Of a stretch of DNA of 64,000 nucleotides, positions 35,025-42,813 are shown piece after piece. Made by a program: the position numbers and the translations under genes. The notes beneath the pieces were generated by a model. That model saw only the letters and a list, made by a program, of their open reading frames with translations, was not told the origin of the DNA and did no database searches. Each line of letters starts with the position of its first letter. Within the stretch, counting starts at the first letter, position 1. Source of the stretch: CBDAPE01 sp965198325 (GTDB lineage Bacteria > Pseudomonadota > Alphaproteobacteria > UBA828 > JAPUJA01); contig CBDAPE010000019.1 of assembly GCA_965198325.1 (NCBI GenBank), positions 310,001 to 374,000 on the forward strand. The letters are read 5' to 3'.

Positions 35025-35616
35025 CGATAAATCCGACACCCGGCAAAGAATTCTCAACGCCGCCGTGAATCGGCTCGAAGCGGGCCAGGGCGACGGCGTG
35101 CGCATGGCCGATATCGCCAAACAGGCAGGCATCAGCCGCCAGGCGCTCTATCTTCACTTCGCCACGAGAGCGGAGCTTCTGATCGCCACGACGCACTATG
35201 TCGACGAGGCGTTGGGGATTGAAGAGCGCCTTGTGCCGAGCCGCACGGCGCGCTCGGGCGTCGAGCGCCTCAATGCCTATATCGAGGCCTGGAGCGGCTA
35301 CATCCCGGAAATCTACGCCATCGCCAAGGTGCTTCTCGCGATGCGCGACACCGACCACGCGGCGGCGCAAGCCTGGGACGAGCGGATGGGGGCCATGCGC
35401 GAAGGCTGCGCGGCAGCAATCGACGCGCTGGAGCGCGACAAGATGCTCTCGCCCGAGCATTCGCCCGACGAGGCCACGGATATTCTCTGGACGATGCTCT
35501 CGGTCCGCAACTGGGAACAGCTCACGATGGGCTGCGACTGGTCCCAAGAGCGCTATATCGAGACGCTCAAATCACTGGCACGGCGTATTTTCGTGGCGGA
35601 ACGCGGGTCCGGCTGA
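35017..35616 (+). CDS. TetR-family transcriptional regulator
   Basis: The 199-residue protein has the N-terminal helix-turn-helix RQRILNAAVNRLE and MADIAKQAGISRQALYLHF, followed by a helical ligand-binding domain with no clear sequence match. The start at ATG 35017 puts the helix-turn-helix in the usual place, but there is no ribosome-binding site upstream, so translation may be leaderless or weak. It is divergent from the NmrA-type and DUF1772 genes and is the obvious candidate to control them and itself through the palindrome over its start. Confidence 0.9.
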   Translation: MSSDKSDTRQRILNAAVNRLEAGQGDGVRMADIAKQAGISRQALYLHFATRAELLIATTHYVDEALGIEERLVPSRTARSGVERLNAYIEAWSGYIPEIYAIAKVLLAMRDTDHAAAQAWDERMGAMREGCAAAIDALERDKMLSPEHSPDEATDILWTMLSVRNWEQLTMGCDWSQERYIETLKSLARRIFVAERGSG

Positions 35617-35711
35617 AGAGCGGGCTGAGCGCGCAAGGCGGATCGATTGATCCCGTCTAGGACGCCTGAGCGCTCGGCTCTTATGCTCAACCAACCGGGA
35701 GCGGCCTTCCT

Positions 35712-36911
35712 CTAGGCCCAGAACCGGGGCACGATAAGAAACATCTCCACGAGCTGCTTGAGCGCCTTGTCGTCGCTCTCTTCGCTCAGCGCCTCGAGCG
35801 CGAGGATCGCCTTGGCGGCCTTGGTCTCGGCCCAGAACCAGTCGCCGAGATCTTCCATCCCGGTCATCCCTCGTGAGCCGCTCGCGGTCTCGGTGTAATA
35901 GGCCCAGAGGTCTTCGCAGGCGAGCTTGAGCATCATGAGCGGGGGCACGCCCTTGCGCGGGCTCTTGACCTTGTCGGTCGTCAGCCAGCTGACGATAAAG
36001 GGTGCCAGCTCCTCGATCGCCAGCTCGCTCGCCCCGACGGGCGTCCGCCCGCGCCGGGCGACCGCCGCGTCGTACTCGGGCCGGATTTCGGCAATCTCCG
36101 CCTGGATTTCGGCCAGCAGCCTTGCCGGGTCCGCCCGGTCTTCGGGCTTCGAGACCAGTTCGTTCGGCAGGGCATGGGTCATGCGCCGGCCGCGTATGGG
36201 AACGACCACGGGATAGTCGGCCAGAACCGGCCCCACGGGTGCGTCGAACAGAGCGAAGGCGGCGCGGATGACGCCTTTCTGAAAGTCGGGATCGTTCGGC
36301 TTGCCGAACGGGCGGCCCATGGGCATGTCGAGCCACAGCGCACGGGGCGCCCCGATCGCGGCGGCATGCTCGCGGACGAAACAGACCAGCGTCGTTGCCA
36401 GCCCCTCTTTCTCGAAGAAATATGCAAGCCCGCACACGGTGCGCGTGCAGAACGGTCAGACGGGGGCGAGCAGAACCGTGTTGACGCCCTCGGCCTTCAT
36501 GCGGCTCGCGACGTCGTGCACGCTCTTTTCATACTCCAGCGGGTCGGTCGCGCCCATGAAGGAATAATGGGTCTCGGCCACCGCGCCGATCTCACCGTCC
36601 GCCGCCATCTCCTTCAGGCGGTCCACCGGCAGGATCGCATTGAGGTCCTGCTACCACGCGGTGCGGTCGTAATCCACCGCGACATGAGTCATCACGAGGT
36701 TCTTGTCGTCGGCGTCGAACGCCCGGTAATCCCGAGCGGACCAGCTAAACGGCTTGTCGCCCCGTTTGCTCAACCCCGCCGAGGAGACCACCGCCACCTT
36801 GCGCTCACGTGCAGCCACGGGCGCCGTCCAGGGCCGGTCCGCAAAATCCGGCATTTCGAGCTCCTCGAACATCTCGCGTGGCAGCTTCGGCATGTCATGC
36901 ATCAGAACCAT
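35712..36911 (-). pseudogene. GrdB-like selenoprotein (glycine/sarcosine/betaine reductase B family) with UGA-Sec codon and an amber stop
   Basis: The reverse frame from ATG 36911 (behind GAGGAGCGAG) to a stop at 35712 is 400 codons with two internal stops. One is TGA at 36456-36458 in LLAPV-U-PFCTRTVCGLAYF. This U-x-x-C-T arrangement resembles the selenocysteine site of the GrdB family, and a SECIS-like hairpin follows. The other is TAG at 36651-36653 in DYDRTAW-stop-QDLNAIL, where family context suggests Gln (CAG). The TGA is thus probably read as selenocysteine and the TAG is a nonsense mutation or error. Relatives with Cys in place of U also occur. The gene follows an MFS transporter and an enoyl-CoA hydratase in the same direction. 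Confidence 0.8.
36432..36458 (-). promoter_or_regulatory. candidate bacterial SECIS element
   Basis: Directly after the in-frame TGA (36456-36458) come seven bases and then a hairpin with stem GCACGC/GTGTGC (36448-36443 with 36437-36432, one G-U pair) and the five-base loop GCACC. The loop begins 13 bases after the UGA, in the range used by bacterial SelB-dependent SECIS elements. A SelB gene is encoded 6 kb away. Confidence 0.6.
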
Positions 36912-36984
36912 CGCTCGCTCCTCATCCTCAAGCCGTCGAGCGGCGCCAGCTTAGTAAAGCTCCGCCCTGGCGGACACAGCCTCT

Positions 36985-38262
36985 TTACCCCGGCGGATCA
37001 TTTTGCCGTGATCGGGCCTTTGCCGGGATCAGGAACCACAGAAAGGCGATCACCTGCAGCCCCAGGGCGGCGGCGAATGCCGCCCGAAAACCCGCCGGGT
37101 CGTAGCCGCCTTCGGGGCCGAGGGGAAAGGCGTTGATAATGACGCCCATGCCGTACTGAACGACGAACACGCCCGCGAAGACGACCAGGTTCAGGCTGGT
37201 GTTGGCCCGGCCCGCAAACTCGATCGGGAAATAGCGCGACAGATGGGCGTAGGTCAGCACCGACATATGGCCAACCAGCCCGAACAGGATCCATGGCCAG
37301 ATACCGGCAGGATCGAGTTCGAAGATGACGACCAACTGGGCCCCGAAAAAGAGCACGGTGCTCACACCCAGAACCTTGGCCAGGCCGATGCCTACGCGGG
37401 CCAGCCGGTCGGTGACCAGACCGCCCAGCGCGACCCCAATGCCCATGGCCGCCGTATTCGCCAGCAGATAGACCGCCAGCGTATTCCGATCGAGCCCGCC
37501 GACGTCCTTCATCCACGGCCCCGCCCACAGGCCCTGGATCGACATCCCCCCGGCGACGCCGGTTACGGCAAGCGGCGTATAGCGCCAGAATTCCCGGTCG
37601 CCGAAAATTCGGCGCAGATCCCGGATCTGGCGTGCAAAATTCAGCGGTGTGGTCGTGACCGGTTTTTCCGGCACGACAAAAAAGATCGCCAGCGACACCA
37701 CGACGGTCGCGATCGCGCATCCCAAAAAGACGCCGCGCCAATCGGTCACCTGCAGGAGCGCTTCGACTGGTGCCGTCGCCGTCATCGCGCCGAGTGCGCC
37801 CATTCCCAGAAAGCAGCCGTTCGCCAGCGGCCAGCGCTCGCGGGGAAACCAGATGGTGATCGCCTTGAGCCCCGACATCAGGCCGCCCGAGACGCCGAAG
37901 CCGATCAACGCGCGACCGATCAGCAACGGTGTCTGGCTCTCGCCCAGCGAGAAAATCAGCGCGCCGAGCGCCGCGACGAGTAGTTGAGCCGACTGCACCC
38001 GGCGCGGCCCGAAGCGATCGAGCATGACGCCGAGGGGAAGCTGATTGGCGGTGAACGTGAGGAAAAACACCGCCGTCAACAGGCCGAGGCCGGCGGCGCT
38101 CAGGCCGAGCTCCGCGACCAGCTGGGGCGCGATGATCGCATTGATCTGGCGATAGAGGTCCGAGAAGAAAAATCCTGCGGCGAAGGGCAGAAAAACGAGA
38201 ATCACGCCCAGCGCGAGGCTGGTGCCCGGTTCTCTGGCCGGGCTCGATTGGGGAGCACTCAC
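36985..38262 (-). CDS. MFS transporter
   Basis: The 425-residue protein has about twelve hydrophobic segments and major-facilitator sequence features, including GVMLDRFGPRRVQSAQ between helices 2 and 3 and GGLVTDRLARVG in the second half. It is probably an inner-membrane permease; substrate is unknown. It begins 31 bases after the enoyl-CoA hydratase stop and ends 73 bases before the GrdB-like gene, so the three may form one operon. Confidence 0.88.
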   Translation of the reverse strand: MSAPQSSPAREPGTSLALGVILVFLPFAAGFFFSDLYRQINAIIAPQLVAELGLSAAGLGLLTAVFFLTFTANQLPLGVMLDRFGPRRVQSAQLLVAALGALIFSLGESQTPLLIGRALIGFGVSGGLMSGLKAITIWFPRERWPLANGCFLGMGALGAMTATAPVEALLQVTDWRGVFLGCAIATVVVSLAIFFVVPEKPVTTTPLNFARQIRDLRRIFGDREFWRYTPLAVTGVAGGMSIQGLWAGPWMKDVGGLDRNTLAVYLLANTAAMGIGVALGGLVTDRLARVGIGLAKVLGVSTVLFFGAQLVVIFELDPAGIWPWILFGLVGHMSVLTYAHLSRYFPIEFAGRANTSLNLVVFAGVFVVQYGMGVIINAFPLGPEGGYDPAGFRAAFAAALGLQVIAFLWFLIPAKARSRQNDPPG

Positions 38263-38293
38263 CGGGCGCGCTCCACGGGCGCGGCGGAGATCG

Positions 38294-39124
38294 TCACGAG
38301 CCGCCGTCGGGGGTCTTCTGGAAGCGCGCCTCCCGCCATTCGAGCGCGGCTTTCAGGCCGTCCTTCTGCGCGATCGCGGTAAACGCGCGGCGAAGCGCGC
38401 TGCCCTCGCCCTCGATCAGCAGATCGGTGTCGAGCGCCATCTGAAGGGCCTTGTCCATGCCCATGATATCGAGGCTGCGGTTGATCGCCCGCTTGGTGCT
38501 CTGCACCACGGCGGGGTCCATCACCGCCATGTCCCGCGCCATCGCAAGCGCGGCGTCGACATGCCCGCCCTCGGGCACCACCCGGTTGATCAGGCCGATG
38601 GCAAGCGCGCGCTCGGCGGGGATCTTGTCGTTCCCCGTGAGCAGCAATTCCTTGGCCTGCTTGGGCCCGGTCACCCAGGGCAGGATCATGACGACGATGC
38701 CCGCGCCGAAGCGCAATTCGGGCTCGCCGAACATCGAACCTTCCGCCGCGATCGTGATGTCGCAGGCGAGTGCCAGTTCGCAGCCGCCCGCAAGCGCGAA
38801 GCCGTGAACCGCGGCGATGGTCGGCTTGGGACAGCGCCAGAAGCGCATGATGGTATCGAAATCGAGCTGCAGCGCGGGCTGCCATTCGGCGACCCCCTCC
38901 GGCAGATCCGCAAGCTCCGCCTTCAGGTCGAAGCCTGAGGAAAACGCCTTGCCCGCGCCGGTCAGCACCAGCGCGCGAATCCCGTTTTCCGTCTCGACCT
39001 GATCCAGCACCTGATTCAGCTCGCCCAGCAATTCGGCATTCATGGCATTAAGCCGTTCGGGCCGATTGAGCGTCAAGAGGCCGACGGGCCCGCGGGTCTC
39101 GAACGAGACGGTTTCCCACGCCAT
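38294..39124 (-). CDS. enoyl-CoA hydratase/isomerase family protein
   Basis: The 276-residue crotonase-fold protein shows the oxyanion-hole segments KAFSSGFDLKAEL and HGFALAGGCELALACD, and the first catalytic-type Glu in GGCELA. The second region reads EPELRFGAGIVVMILPW, without the GAGGTQRL motif of classical hydratases, so the reaction may be isomerisation, hydrolysis or another crotonase chemistry. ATG 39124 is chosen over the ATG five codons upstream because family sequence starts there. It heads the possible operon with the MFS and selenoprotein genes. Confidence 0.86.
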   Translation of the reverse strand: MAWETVSFETRGPVGLLTLNRPERLNAMNAELLGELNQVLDQVETENGIRALVLTGAGKAFSSGFDLKAELADLPEGVAEWQPALQLDFDTIMRFWRCPKPTIAAVHGFALAGGCELALACDITIAAEGSMFGEPELRFGAGIVVMILPWVTGPKQAKELLLTGNDKIPAERALAIGLINRVVPEGGHVDAALAMARDMAVMDPAVVQSTKRAINRSLDIMGMDKALQMALDTDLLIEGEGSALRRAFTAIAQKDGLKAALEWREARFQKTPDGGS

Positions 39125-39263
39125 CGCTGCTTGCTCCATCAATGATCTGCAACAGCCCGCCGGGGCCCGTCCAGGGTACGAGAGGGTGTTGCCGGGATTG
39201 TATCGCCGGTGCCGGGGCATTAAGAAGAACAACCGGCGGCTTAATGGATACGGGTCTCGGCCC

Positions 39264-39887
39264 ATGCGCAAGCCAAAAACCTTGAAGGCGCTCAAAGAAC
39301 TGGGGCGGGTCCGTCTCTCGCGGAGCTTCTTCATGCGGAATTTCCTCTACAGCGAGGTGAGCAATTTCTACGGCATCCCGAACCTCCCCGACGATCCGGA
39401 CCTGGCCATCGCGGCGGGGCGCGCGCTATGCGAGAACATCCTCCAGCCCCTGCACGACACCCTCGGCGCGGTGGAGATCCGCTCGGCCTTCCGCTCGGCG
39501 CGAGTCAACCGCTACTGCAATACCCACGGCGGCAATTGCGACAAGAACGACAAGAATTACGCCCGTCACATCTGGGACCGGCGCGATGCCGACGGGGCGA
39601 TGGGCGCCGTCGCCTCGATCGTCCTGCCCTGGTACCTGCCGCGTTATGAGAAAACCGGCGACTGGCAGCCGCTCGCCTGGTGGCTGTTCGATACCCTGCC
39701 CTGTAGCGAGCTGCAGTTCTTTCCCAAGCTCGCCGCCTTCAACGTCGGCTGGCATGAGAATCCGAAGCGCATCATCCGGAGCTACGCTCCGCCCAGGGGC
39801 ATTCTGACCCGGCCCGGCATGGCCAACTACGAGGGTAGCCACGCAAAGCACTACCGGGGGTTTCCCCGGCTGCGTCGCGCGCGCTGA
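39264..39887 (+). CDS. putative M15-type peptidase-like protein
   Basis: The 207-residue protein has FFMRNFLYSEVSNFYGIPN and IRSAFRSARVNRYCN, the latter like the SxxR motif of M15/Hedgehog-type DD-peptidases. A possible His-Asp pair lies in NYARHIWDRRDADG. The third zinc ligand is not obvious. I recognise the sequence as a conserved protein of alphaproteobacteria without a known function. ATG 39264 is chosen because a good match to the family begins there, although the frame is open to 39042 across the 5' end of the divergent hydratase gene. Confidence 0.6.
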   Translation: MRKPKTLKALKELGRVRLSRSFFMRNFLYSEVSNFYGIPNLPDDPDLAIAAGRALCENILQPLHDTLGAVEIRSAFRSARVNRYCNTHGGNCDKNDKNYARHIWDRRDADGAMGAVASIVLPWYLPRYEKTGDWQPLAWWLFDTLPCSELQFFPKLAAFNVGWHENPKRIIRSYAPPRGILTRPGMANYEGSHAKHYRGFPRLRRAR

Positions 39888-39929
39888 CCCCGAACCCGTC
39901 GCGCTACGCGCATAGATCGCCCCCTCACC

Positions 39930-41102
39930 ATGCCCCTCCTCGCCCTCGTTGCGGCCGTCCTGTGGAATCTGTTCATCGGCCTGTTCTATTGCTGGAGCGT
40001 CTTCATCGTGCCGCTGGAAGAGGCGCTCGACGTTTCACGTGCGAGCGTGAGCGCGGTCTTTTCGGTGGGCATCGCGTGCTACGCCGGCGGCATGTTCCTC
40101 TCGCCCCACCTGCTCGCCCGCGTCCCCCTGCCCCGGCTTGCCGCAGCGCTCGGACTCGGCGCAGCGCTCGGGCTCCTGATCGCCGGACTGGGGGCCAGCC
40201 TCGGCGCGCTGATCGCGGGCTTCGGCATTGTCTTCGGGCTGACGGCGGGCGCAGGCTATGCGCTGGCGCTGCAGGCAGCGAGCGGCGAGCTGCCGGTCAG
40301 GCGCAGCTTCGCCATCAGCATCACGGTTACCGCGTTCGCTACGGCGGCGCTGCTCTGGCCCAAGCCGCTCAGCCTGCTGATCGCCGCTCTGGGGCCGTTT
40401 ACGACCCTCATCCTCTACGCCGGGGCGATGGCCGGAATCGGGCTCGTCATCGCACTCCTGCTTCGGCTCTCGGGCGCGCGGGCGCCGGCCGCGGACGACG
40501 CCGAGGCGACACGGATCTTGCACAACTTCCTGACCGACCGGCCGCGCGTCTTCGTGCTGATCTGGCTCAACTTCGTCTTCCTGGCGATGGGTGGCTTGAC
40601 GGCGTTGAGCCACGCCGCCGGCATCGCCGGGGCCTTCGGCGTTCCCCCGGATCAGGTCTATTTCGCCCCGATGGTGACGAGCGTCGGTTATGTCGCCGCC
40701 TGCCTGTGCGCGGGCCCCATGACCGACTGGCTCACGGGCCGGCGCGTGCTGATGGGCCTCTCGGGCGTCATGATGGCGGCTCTGCTGGCGCTGTTCCTGG
40801 CCCCCTCGGCCTGGCTCAGCCTGCTTGTCCTGGCCCTCGTGGGTGCCAGCTTCGGCGCGACGGCTGCGGTTTATCCGGTCACCGTCGCGAGCTATTACAG
40901 CATCTCGGAAATGGGCCGCATCTACGGCCGGATTACGCTCGCCTACGGCACCGGCGGCATCGCCGCGCCCCTCATGGCCGGTGCACTCTACGACTGGGAA
41001 GGCGGTTACCACTGGTCGCTGCTGATCGCGGCCGGGTTCGCCGCCGCCGGAATCGCTGCAAGTTCGGCGCTGCCGCAGCCGGCCCGAACAACCGCCGGAT
41101 GA
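39930..41102 (+). CDS. MFS transporter (second)
   Basis: The 390-residue protein has about twelve hydrophobic segments and begins LLALVAAVLWNLFIGLFYCWSV without a cleavable signal. The middle loop (ARAPAADDAEATRI) divides two six-helix halves. The style resembles the oxalate/formate and monocarboxylate group of the major facilitators, but substrate cannot be read from sequence. The 3' end, coding for GFAAAGIAASSALPQPA, is repeated in the noncoding DNA downstream. Confidence 0.86.
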   Translation: MPLLALVAAVLWNLFIGLFYCWSVFIVPLEEALDVSRASVSAVFSVGIACYAGGMFLSPHLLARVPLPRLAAALGLGAALGLLIAGLGASLGALIAGFGIVFGLTAGAGYALALQAASGELPVRRSFAISITVTAFATAALLWPKPLSLLIAALGPFTTLILYAGAMAGIGLVIALLLRLSGARAPAADDAEATRILHNFLTDRPRVFVLIWLNFVFLAMGGLTALSHAAGIAGAFGVPPDQVYFAPMVTSVGYVAACLCAGPMTDWLTGRRVLMGLSGVMMAALLALFLAPSAWLSLLVLALVGASFGATAAVYPVTVASYYSISEMGRIYGRITLAYGTGGIAAPLMAGALYDWEGGYHWSLLIAAGFAAAGIAASSALPQPARTTAG

Positions 41103-41116
41103 TTATCTACCCGCTA
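41032..41116 (+). repeat. 85-base direct repeat, copy A (3' end of MFS gene)
   Basis: CCGGGTTCGCCGCC through ATCTACCCGCTA is repeated 176 bases downstream at 41208-41292 without a difference I can see. Copy A includes the last 22 codons and stop of the MFS gene. The tract between the copies (41117-41207) has no recognisable feature. Confidence 0.95.
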
Positions 41117-41207
41117 AAAAGGGGGTTGAACCTTTGCCCCGGCGGTTATCCCAAATCACTACCCAGATAGTCGACCTGGCTGATTCTGCGCAAAATTCCC
41201 TCAGCAC

Positions 41208-41292
41208 CCGGGTTCGCCGCCGCCGGAATCGCTGCAAGTTCGGCGCTGCCGCAGCCGGCCCGAACAACCGCCGGATGATTATCTACCCGCTA
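41208..41292 (+). repeat. 85-base direct repeat, copy B (noncoding)
   Basis: Second copy of the 3' end of the MFS gene, lying in the gap before the suf operon end. It carries the same sequence as 41032-41116 and is followed by TATAAAAAAGG where copy A has AAAAAGGGGG. It probably arose from a short duplication or an imperfect excision. Confidence 0.95.
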
Positions 41293-41370
41293 TAAAAAAG
41301 GCCGCGTTCAAATCGGACGAGTCACCGGATATCCAGGCCTTCGAAGCCGCCCGGGGCCGCCCGGAGCCGC

Positions 41371-41709
41371 CTAAACGGTGAAGGATTCGCCGCAGCCGCA
41401 GCGACTTGATTCGTTCGGATTGGAGAACCGAAAGCCCGGCTCGAGCTTGTCCTCGACATAGTCGAGCTCGGTACCGAGCAGATACATGGTCGCCAAAGGA
41501 TCGACGATCACGGTCACGCCCTTGTCCTCGACGATCTCGTCGTGAGGCAGCACCTCGACGACGTAATCCATGGTGTATTGCAGGCCCGAGCAACCGGCGG
41601 TTTTCACACCGATCTTCAGCCCGATCGCGGGTTTCTCACCCTCGTGCCTCTCGAGCAAGAGCTTGACCCGGTCGGCGGCCGCGTCGGTCAGGCTGATCAA
41701 ATTCGGCAT
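41371..41709 (-). CDS. sufA: A-type iron-sulfur carrier (SufA/IscA/ErpA family)
   Basis: The 112-residue protein has the three conserved cysteines in GCSGLQY and RCGCGESF, which bind a Fe-S cluster for delivery to apo-proteins. The length matches the family. It is the last gene of the suf operon, 61 bases after sufT. ErpA-like use is equally possible since position alone does not separate these subfamilies. Confidence 0.93.
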   Translation of the reverse strand: MPNLISLTDAAADRVKLLLERHEGEKPAIGLKIGVKTAGCSGLQYTMDYVVEVLPHDEIVEDKGVTVIVDPLATMYLLGTELDYVEDKLEPGFRFSNPNESSRCGCGESFTV

Positions 41710-41770
41710 CGCATTCTTCCTCGGCCCAATTGATAACTAATGTGGCGCACGTAAAGTTTCCGTCAACCCG

Positions 41771-42355
41771 TCAATACATGAAACCGGTCTCCAGCCGTGC
41801 AATCTCCGACATCCGCGACGGATCCCACGGCGGGTCCCAGACCAGCTCCACCTCGACCGTGCCGGCGCCCTCGACCCCGGCAACCGCGTCGCGCACCCAG
41901 TCGGGCATTTCGCCCGCGACGGGACAACCCGGCGCGGTCAGGGTCATGCGCACGACGACATTCATTTGGGCGTCGATATCAAGTTCGTAGATCAAGCCCA
42001 GCTCATAGATGTTGGTCGGTATCTCCGGATCGAAGACCGTGCGTACGGCGTCGATCACCGCCTCGCGGAAGGGATGGCGGATCGGGATATCGCCGCTTGC
42101 CAGCGCGGTATTTGGCTGATCGTCGTCTTCGTGCTCGTCGTCCGTCGCGCTGTCGGGCGCAACCGGTGGAAGGGCGCTCGCCTCGGGCGCGGTCGGATAC
42201 ATGATGCCCCCATCAGGGGCCGGAACGGGCCGCGGCGGCGGTGGCGGGCCAACCTCGAGATCCGCCTCGCCCGCGTTGACCTCGCTGGGCGTGGCCTTGA
42301 GCGCCTCGGGCGTGGGTCGGCGCAACCCAAAAATCTCTGCCAGTCGCTGGATCAT
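41771..42355 (-). CDS. sufT: SUF-associated DUF59 (MIP18-type) protein SufT
   Basis: The 194-residue protein has a Pro- and Glu/Asp-rich N-terminal half of low complexity, then a DUF59 domain: AVIDAVRTVFDPEIPTNIYELGL, then VVVRMTLTAPGCPVAGEMP with the reactive Cys, and ELVWDPPWDPSRMSE. SufT helps Fe-S cluster maturation. ATG 42355 overlaps the end of sufU by four bases and was preferred to the longer open frame. The acidic N-terminal extension of about 90 residues is more than the domain needs and may be an adaptor region. Confidence 0.9.
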   Translation of the reverse strand: MIQRLAEIFGLRRPTPEALKATPSEVNAGEADLEVGPPPPPRPVPAPDGGIMYPTAPEASALPPVAPDSATDDEHEDDDQPNTALASGDIPIRHPFREAVIDAVRTVFDPEIPTNIYELGLIYELDIDAQMNVVVRMTLTAPGCPVAGEMPDWVRDAVAGVEGAGTVEVELVWDPPWDPSRMSEIARLETGFMY

Positions 42356-42813
42356 TCGGTGGTCACCTCCGCCCCGCTGCGGTCCATCGCCGCGGTCATG
42401 GTATGCCAAGCAAGTGTCGCGCATTTGACGCGCATGGGAAATTCGCGCACCCCTGAGAGCACGAGAAGCCGCTCGAAATCGGGATCGTCCAGATCGTCGT
42501 CGCTGATCTCGACATCGCCGGCGACAAGCCCGTGGAATCGGTCGAACAGGGTGCGAACCTGTTCTTCAGTCTTGCCCTTGAGGACCTCGGTCATCAACGA
42601 GGCGGACGCCATCGAGATCGCGCAGCCCGCGCCTTCGAAGCCGGCGTCCTTGATCGTATCGTCCTCGATCTTGAGGTAGATATGCACCTTGTCGCCGCAA
42701 AGCGGGTTGTAGCCGTCGCAATCCCGGTTGGCGCCCTCGGGCCGCGCGAAGTTACGCGGACGCTTGCCATGATCGAGGATAACCTCTTGATATAACTCGC
42801 GAAGCTCCGACAT
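42352..42813 (-). CDS. sufU: SufU-type sulfur-transfer/scaffold protein
   Basis: The 153-residue protein keeps the three SufU cysteines: NPLCGDKV, GAGCAIS and VKCATLAW, with an Asp in the first motif. In SufU these bind zinc and accept sulfur from SufS. The start codon overlaps the end of sufS, and the end overlaps the sufT start. Together with sufS it makes up the sulfur-supply pair of the operon. Confidence 0.93.
   Translation of the reverse strand: MSELRELYQEVILDHGKRPRNFARPEGANRDCDGYNPLCGDKVHIYLKIEDDTIKDAGFEGAGCAISMASASLMTEVLKGKTEEQVRTLFDRFHGLVAGDVEISDDDLDDPDFERLLVLSGVREFPMRVKCATLAWHTMTAAMDRSGAEVTTE

Noticed and set aside
5980..36911. Stop-codon reassignment as the cause of the internal stops
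   Set aside because: TAA, TAG and TGA are all found, at positions with different expected residues, while genes of the right half end normally with all three.
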